Below, in pieces: positions 4,420 to 7,468 of a stretch of DNA of 7,468 nt. The DNA is taken from positions 1-7,468 of the forward strand of contig JAICKM010000337.1 of NCBI GenBank assembly GCA_025927935.1, read 5' to 3'. Positions within the stretch are counted from its first letter, which is position 1. Each line of letters opens with the position of its first letter. A model generated the notes under the pieces. The model searched no databases and was not told where the DNA came from. It was given only the letters and a program-made list of their open reading frames with translations. A program made the translations under genes and the position numbers. The stretch is from Chloroflexia bacterium. GTDB lineage: Bacteria; Chloroflexota; Chloroflexia; QHBQ01; JADMIH01.

Positions 4420-5817
4420 ATGCCCCATGGATCGGCGGACAAGCGCGTTACGGAGCCGTCGTTCATCGCCCCAGCCATTGCCGCGCGGGCCGGACGGGCG
4501 TGGATCGGCGTGGTGCTGGCCGTCTGTGCTTGTGCGGGCCTCTGGTGGTACGGCGTGGCCTGGTTTGCGCCGGCGCGGGCGGCCACCCTAGCCGCTACCG
4601 GCCTGCCGAGCGGGACCGGGCCGACTTCGGATTGGTATGCCACCTGGGCGGCGACGCGGGCCACGCTGTTCGAGCACCGCGATCCCTACGGGCCGCAGGT
4701 CACGGGCGAGATTCAGCGACTCTTCTATGGCCGGCCGCTCACGCCGGAGGAGCAGCAAGCCGGGCTGATCAGCGAGGCGTTTGTGTATCCGCTGCCGGTG
4801 GTCTGGGTGCAATGGCCGCTGGCGCTGCTGCCCTGGCCGGTCGCCTACAATCTGTTATATGTATTGATCCTGCTGCTGGCCGCCGCAGGCGCGCTGGCCT
4901 GGTGGGCGGCCATCGTGCCGCGCCCGGCGCCGCGCGCCGCCGCCGTCGCCTGGGTGGTGCTGGTCACCTTCAGCCTGCCCAACCTGAATATCTGGCTGCT
5001 CCAACAGCCGACGGCCTGGACCGTGGCGAGTCTCGCGGCGGCGCAGTGGCTGCTGGCCGGGGCGGGCCGGGCGCCGGGCGGGCTGGACCCGCGGCGCGGG
5101 TTCGCGGCGGGGGCCTGCCTGGCCCTGGCGACGCTCAAGCCGCAACTGGCGCTGCCGGTGGTGGTCTGGCTGCTGGCCTGGGCGCTCTGGCGCCCGCGCC
5201 GCCGCTGGCCGCTGGCCGCCGGGTGGGCGCTGACCTTGGGCCTGGGCTGGGGGGCCGCCGATCTGTGGCTGCCGGGCTGGGAAGCCGGCTGGCTCACGCA
5301 ACTGGCGGCCTATGGCAACTATGCTTTCAGCGGGTCGCTGCTCGGCACCTTGCTCCCCGCGGTCGTCACGGTGATCTTGCAGATACTCATGGTGGGGATC
5401 GGGGTGGTGGCGGCCTGGCGCTGGCGCGACGCGGCGCCCGCCACGCTCCCGCACCACCTGCTGTGGGCCTGGGCGCTGCTGCTGCCCTTGCTGCTCTTTC
5501 CCAGCGTGACCGCCTACAATCAACTCCAGTTGGCGCCGGCGGTCCTGCTGCTCGTGCTGATTGAGCCGCATTGGCGGAACCGGCGCGGCCCGCGCCTCGC
5601 CGCCCGGCTGGCGCTGGTCGCGGCGGTCTGGCCCTGGGTCGCCGCGCCCCTGGTGATCGCGCTGGGGCTGGCCGGCATCCCGCTCACCCCCCCGCTCATC
5701 AATCTACCCTGGGTCGCCAGCCTCATCCTCCCGATCTTGCTCACCGTGCCCCTGATCCTGCTCGGGGGGCAGCAGTTCGCGCACGCGCGGGGGCAGCCGG
5801 CCCCTGCGGCAGGCTAG
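4420..5817 (+). CDS. GT87-like (DUF2029) integral membrane glycosyltransferase
   Basis: The 465-residue polytopic protein has a first membrane segment at about 27-50, then an extracytoplasmic loop with SDWYATW (70-76) and DPYG (88-91), and many further segments out to about 450. An acidic residue soon after the first helix (D71 here) is the usual catalytic position of GT-C glycosyltransferases. FVYPLP (121-126) followed by a Leu/Pro-rich helix, and TLKPQLALP (238-246), match the GT87/DUF2029 family. Known members use polyprenyl-phosphate mannose for cell-envelope glycans in actinobacteria; the sugar and acceptor here are unknown. The ATG directly follows the serS TAG with no visible ribosome site, so translation is probably coupled. 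A later start is possible but would shorten the stretch before helix 1. It ends tail-to-tail with the histidine kinase gene, sharing CTAG. Confidence 0.85.
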   Translation: MPHGSADKRVTEPSFIAPAIAARAGRAWIGVVLAVCACAGLWWYGVAWFAPARAATLAATGLPSGTGPTSDWYATWAATRATLFEHRDPYGPQVTGEIQRLFYGRPLTPEEQQAGLISEAFVYPLPVVWVQWPLALLPWPVAYNLLYVLILLLAAAGALAWWAAIVPRPAPRAAAVAWVVLVTFSLPNLNIWLLQQPTAWTVASLAAAQWLLAGAGRAPGGLDPRRGFAAGACLALATLKPQLALPVVVWLLAWALWRPRRRWPLAAGWALTLGLGWGAADLWLPGWEAGWLTQLAAYGNYAFSGSLLGTLLPAVVTVILQILMVGIGVVAAWRWRDAAPATLPHHLLWAWALLLPLLLFPSVTAYNQLQLAPAVLLLVLIEPHWRNRRGPRLAARLALVAAVWPWVAAPLVIALGLAGIPLTPPLINLPWVASLILPILLTVPLILLGGQQFAHARGQPAPAAG

Positions 5818-6935
5818 GCGGGCCGGGGCGGCGCGAGCTGGTGGCTAGGGGCGGGCGGGTCCGCGGCCTGGCTCTCCAGGGGGAGCACGACCTGGAAGGT
5901 AGCGCCGGCGCCGGGGGCGCTCTCCACGGCGATGGTCCCGTGGTGCATCTCGACGATTTTCTTGGCGATGGCTAGCCCCAGGCCGCTGCCGCCGGTGGGC
6001 GCGGTGCGCGCCCGGTCGGCCTTGTAGAAGCGCTCGAACAGGCGGCCCTGGTCGGCGAGGGCGATGCCGATGCCGGTATCGGCGATGCGAAAGGCGAGGT
6101 CGGCACCCTGGGGCGCCAGTTCCACGCGCACCCGCCCGCCCGCCGGGGTGAACTTGATGGCGTTGCTCAGCAGATTGATCCAGACCTGGCTCAGCAGGTC
6201 GTCGTCGGCGGTAATGCTGACCGGTTCCAGGCACACATCCAGGTCGAGTTGTTTGGCCGTCCATTGCGGCTCGCAGGCCAGGATCAGGGCGCGGATCTGT
6301 TTGTCCAGACGGTAGGACCGCGGCTGGAACCGGGCGTGGTCGGCTTGTAGGGCGGCCAGGCGCAGCAGATTGTCGGTGAGGCGGCCCAGGCGCGTGCTTT
6401 CGCTCAGGATGATGTCGAGGTACTGCGCGTGCTGCTCCGGGCTGAGGTCGTTTTGCTGCAAAGCGAGGGCGAACCCGTGGATCGCGGTCAGCGGCGACTG
6501 GATCTCGTGCGAGACATCGGAGATGAATTCCTGGCGCAGTTGCTCCATCTGGCCGAGTTCCACGGCCATCGTATTGATGCTGTTCACCAGTTCGCCGAAC
6601 GGTTGGTCGCCAAAGGGGTTGTCCACGCGAACGTTGAAATCGCCCTTGGCGATCTGTTGCATGGCCGTCAGGAGTGCTTCCATCCCGCGCCCCTGCGGGG
6701 ACCAGCCGCGCGCCTGCGCCAGCCGGACCACGCCGCCGACCACCAGAAACGCGATGCCCAGCCCCAGCAGCCCGTTGATGATCTGCGCCGCCAGGTCGGG
6801 CGGATGCCAGCCCAGCCGGGCATAGGCCAGCGCGGTCAGGTAGTAGGCGGCGGTCACGGTGCTCACCTGGAGCGCCAGCACGACGGCCAGGCCCTTGAGC
6901 AGGTTCCATACGCGGGTGCGCAGGGGCGGCTTCAT
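5814..6935 (-). CDS. Sensor histidine kinase with HAMP domain
   Basis: This 373-residue membrane kinase autophosphorylates on histidine and passes the phosphate to the response regulator encoded just upstream. It has two membrane helices (about 12-34 and 52-72) with only a short outer loop between them, so sensing is probably membrane-based or indirect. A HAMP linker spans about 74-136. The dimerisation domain carries SHEIQSPLT with the phosphorylated H143. The ATPase domain shows the N box (N254 and N258 in NLLSNAIKF), the G1 box DTGIGI (286-291), the F box LFERFYKADR and the G2 box GGSGLGLAI (315-323). The C-terminal tail from 355 is Pro-rich. The start overlaps the regulator stop as ATGA, so translation is coupled. 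The signal sensed cannot be told from sequence. Confidence 0.95.
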   Translation of the reverse strand: MKPPLRTRVWNLLKGLAVVLALQVSTVTAAYYLTALAYARLGWHPPDLAAQIINGLLGLGIAFLVVGGVVRLAQARGWSPQGRGMEALLTAMQQIAKGDFNVRVDNPFGDQPFGELVNSINTMAVELGQMEQLRQEFISDVSHEIQSPLTAIHGFALALQQNDLSPEQHAQYLDIILSESTRLGRLTDNLLRLAALQADHARFQPRSYRLDKQIRALILACEPQWTAKQLDLDVCLEPVSITADDDLLSQVWINLLSNAIKFTPAGGRVRVELAPQGADLAFRIADTGIGIALADQGRLFERFYKADRARTAPTGGSGLGLAIAKKIVEMHHGTIAVESAPGAGATFQVVLPLESQAADPPAPSHQLAPPRPA

Positions 6936-7468
6936 GGCGCCGGCTCCAGGCGATAGCCCAGGCCGCGCATGGTCTGGATGCGAAAGCCGTGGTCGGCTTC
7001 GGGGAAGCGCTCGCGCAGCCGGTTGATGTGCACATCCAGCGTGCGCTCGTTGCCCTCGAAATCATAGCCCCAGATGTCTTCGATCAGCCGGTCGCGGGAG
7101 AGGGTTTGCCCGGCGTGGGCGGCGAGCTTGAACAACAACTCGAATTCCTTGCGCGGCAGCGTCAGCCGGGCGCCGTGGACCGTAACCTCGTAGGTTTTGC
7201 GGTTCATGGACAGGCTGCCGACCTGCACCGTCTGCGAGATGGCGATGCGATAGCGCTTGAGCAGCGCCCGCACGCGGGCCACCAGTTCCAGCGGCTCAAA
7301 GGGCTTGACCAGGTAATCGTCGGCGCCCAGCTCGAAGCCGCGGACTTTCTGGCTGGTTTCGCCCCTGGCCGTGAGCATGAGCACGGGCGTCTCGCCCGCG
7401 GCGCGCACCCGGCGGCAGACCTCCCAGCCGTCCATGCGCGGCAGCATGAGGTCAAGAATGACCAGGTC
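6932..7468 (-). CDS. OmpR/PhoB-family response regulator (5' end missing)
   Basis: This is the DNA-binding partner of the adjacent kinase. The reading frame runs off the right edge: 178 residues are visible and roughly 45 N-terminal residues, with the acidic pocket, lie outside. The phosphoacceptor Asp is residue 6 of the visible part, in VILDLMLPRMDG; the conserved Thr follows in LMLTARG and the conserved Lys in DYLVKPFEP. The C-terminal half is a winged helix-turn-helix, recognisable from LTLPRKEFELL, the recognition region ERTLDVHINRLRERF and the final RGLGYRLEP. ATG codons at 7447 and 7455 are internal and not the true start. It is the first gene of the kinase operon, and its promoter lies outside the window. 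Confidence 0.95.
   Translation of the reverse strand, partial: DLVILDLMLPRMDGWEVCRRVRAAGETPVLMLTARGETSQKVRGFELGADDYLVKPFEPLELVARVRALLKRYRIAISQTVQVGSLSMNRKTYEVTVHGARLTLPRKEFELLFKLAAHAGQTLSRDRLIEDIWGYDFEGNERTLDVHINRLRERFPEADHGFRIQTMRGLGYRLEPAP

Noticed and set aside
3055..4428. 457-codon open frame on the minus strand, opposite serS
   Set aside because: It mirrors the serS coding frame, a common artefact in GC-rich genes. Its product is His/Arg/Leu-rich with no recognisable domain, and serS is beyond doubt.
3738..5564. 608-codon plus-strand open frame spanning serS and the GT87-like gene
   Set aside because: It is out of frame with two well-supported genes, has Gly/Ala/Arg-rich low-information composition, and shows no start signal.
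5845..7065. 406-codon minus-strand open frame across the kinase and regulator
   Set aside because: It is a shifted-frame shadow of two genes with complete conserved motifs; the product is Arg/Pro/Gly-rich.

Overview
The window is GC-rich bacterial chromosome carrying seven protein-coding genes, one of them cut by the right edge. The genes are of ordinary housekeeping and envelope or signalling type: a rubrerythrin-like diiron protein, a putative permease, an HNH nuclease, seryl-tRNA synthetase, a GT87-like membrane glycosyltransferase and an OmpR-type two-component pair. The HNH protein, the SerRS and the heptad repeats fit Chloroflexota or a similar high-GC environmental lineage. That is an impression from protein style and base composition only; no rRNA or other marker gene is present.

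Layout: (1) Positions 1-172 hold no convincing gene. They contain two 29-nt direct repeats with a palindromic core, a 12-bp long-range inverted repeat and a strong intrinsic terminator, which together could be the 3' part of a structured RNA or an operator region. (2) The rubrerythrin-like gene (367-771, +) and a small integral membrane protein (1062-1937, -) converge on a 290-bp spacer containing a perfect 12-bp hairpin. (3) The membrane protein gene diverges from the HNH gene (2204-2731, +), which has a good extended -10 promoter, a leader hairpin and a UUCG-capped terminator. (4) Positions 2732-3132 are a repeat-rich spacer: heptad arrays, a 22-bp-period repeat, a long GC hairpin between 12-bp direct repeats, and then the serS promoter. 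(5) serS (3133-4419) abuts a GT87-like gene (4420-5817) with TAG directly followed by ATG. (6) On the other strand, a response regulator (incomplete at the right edge) and a histidine kinase are coupled by an ATGA overlap. The kinase gene ends tail-to-tail with the GT87-like gene, sharing a CTAG in which both stop codons lie.

The genes do not form one pathway. The clear functional units are the kinase/regulator pair and the serS-GT87 transcription unit. No defence island, CRISPR array, prophage or insertion sequence is visible. The least explained material is non-coding: the repeat/terminator block at the left edge and the repeat-dense serS upstream region.
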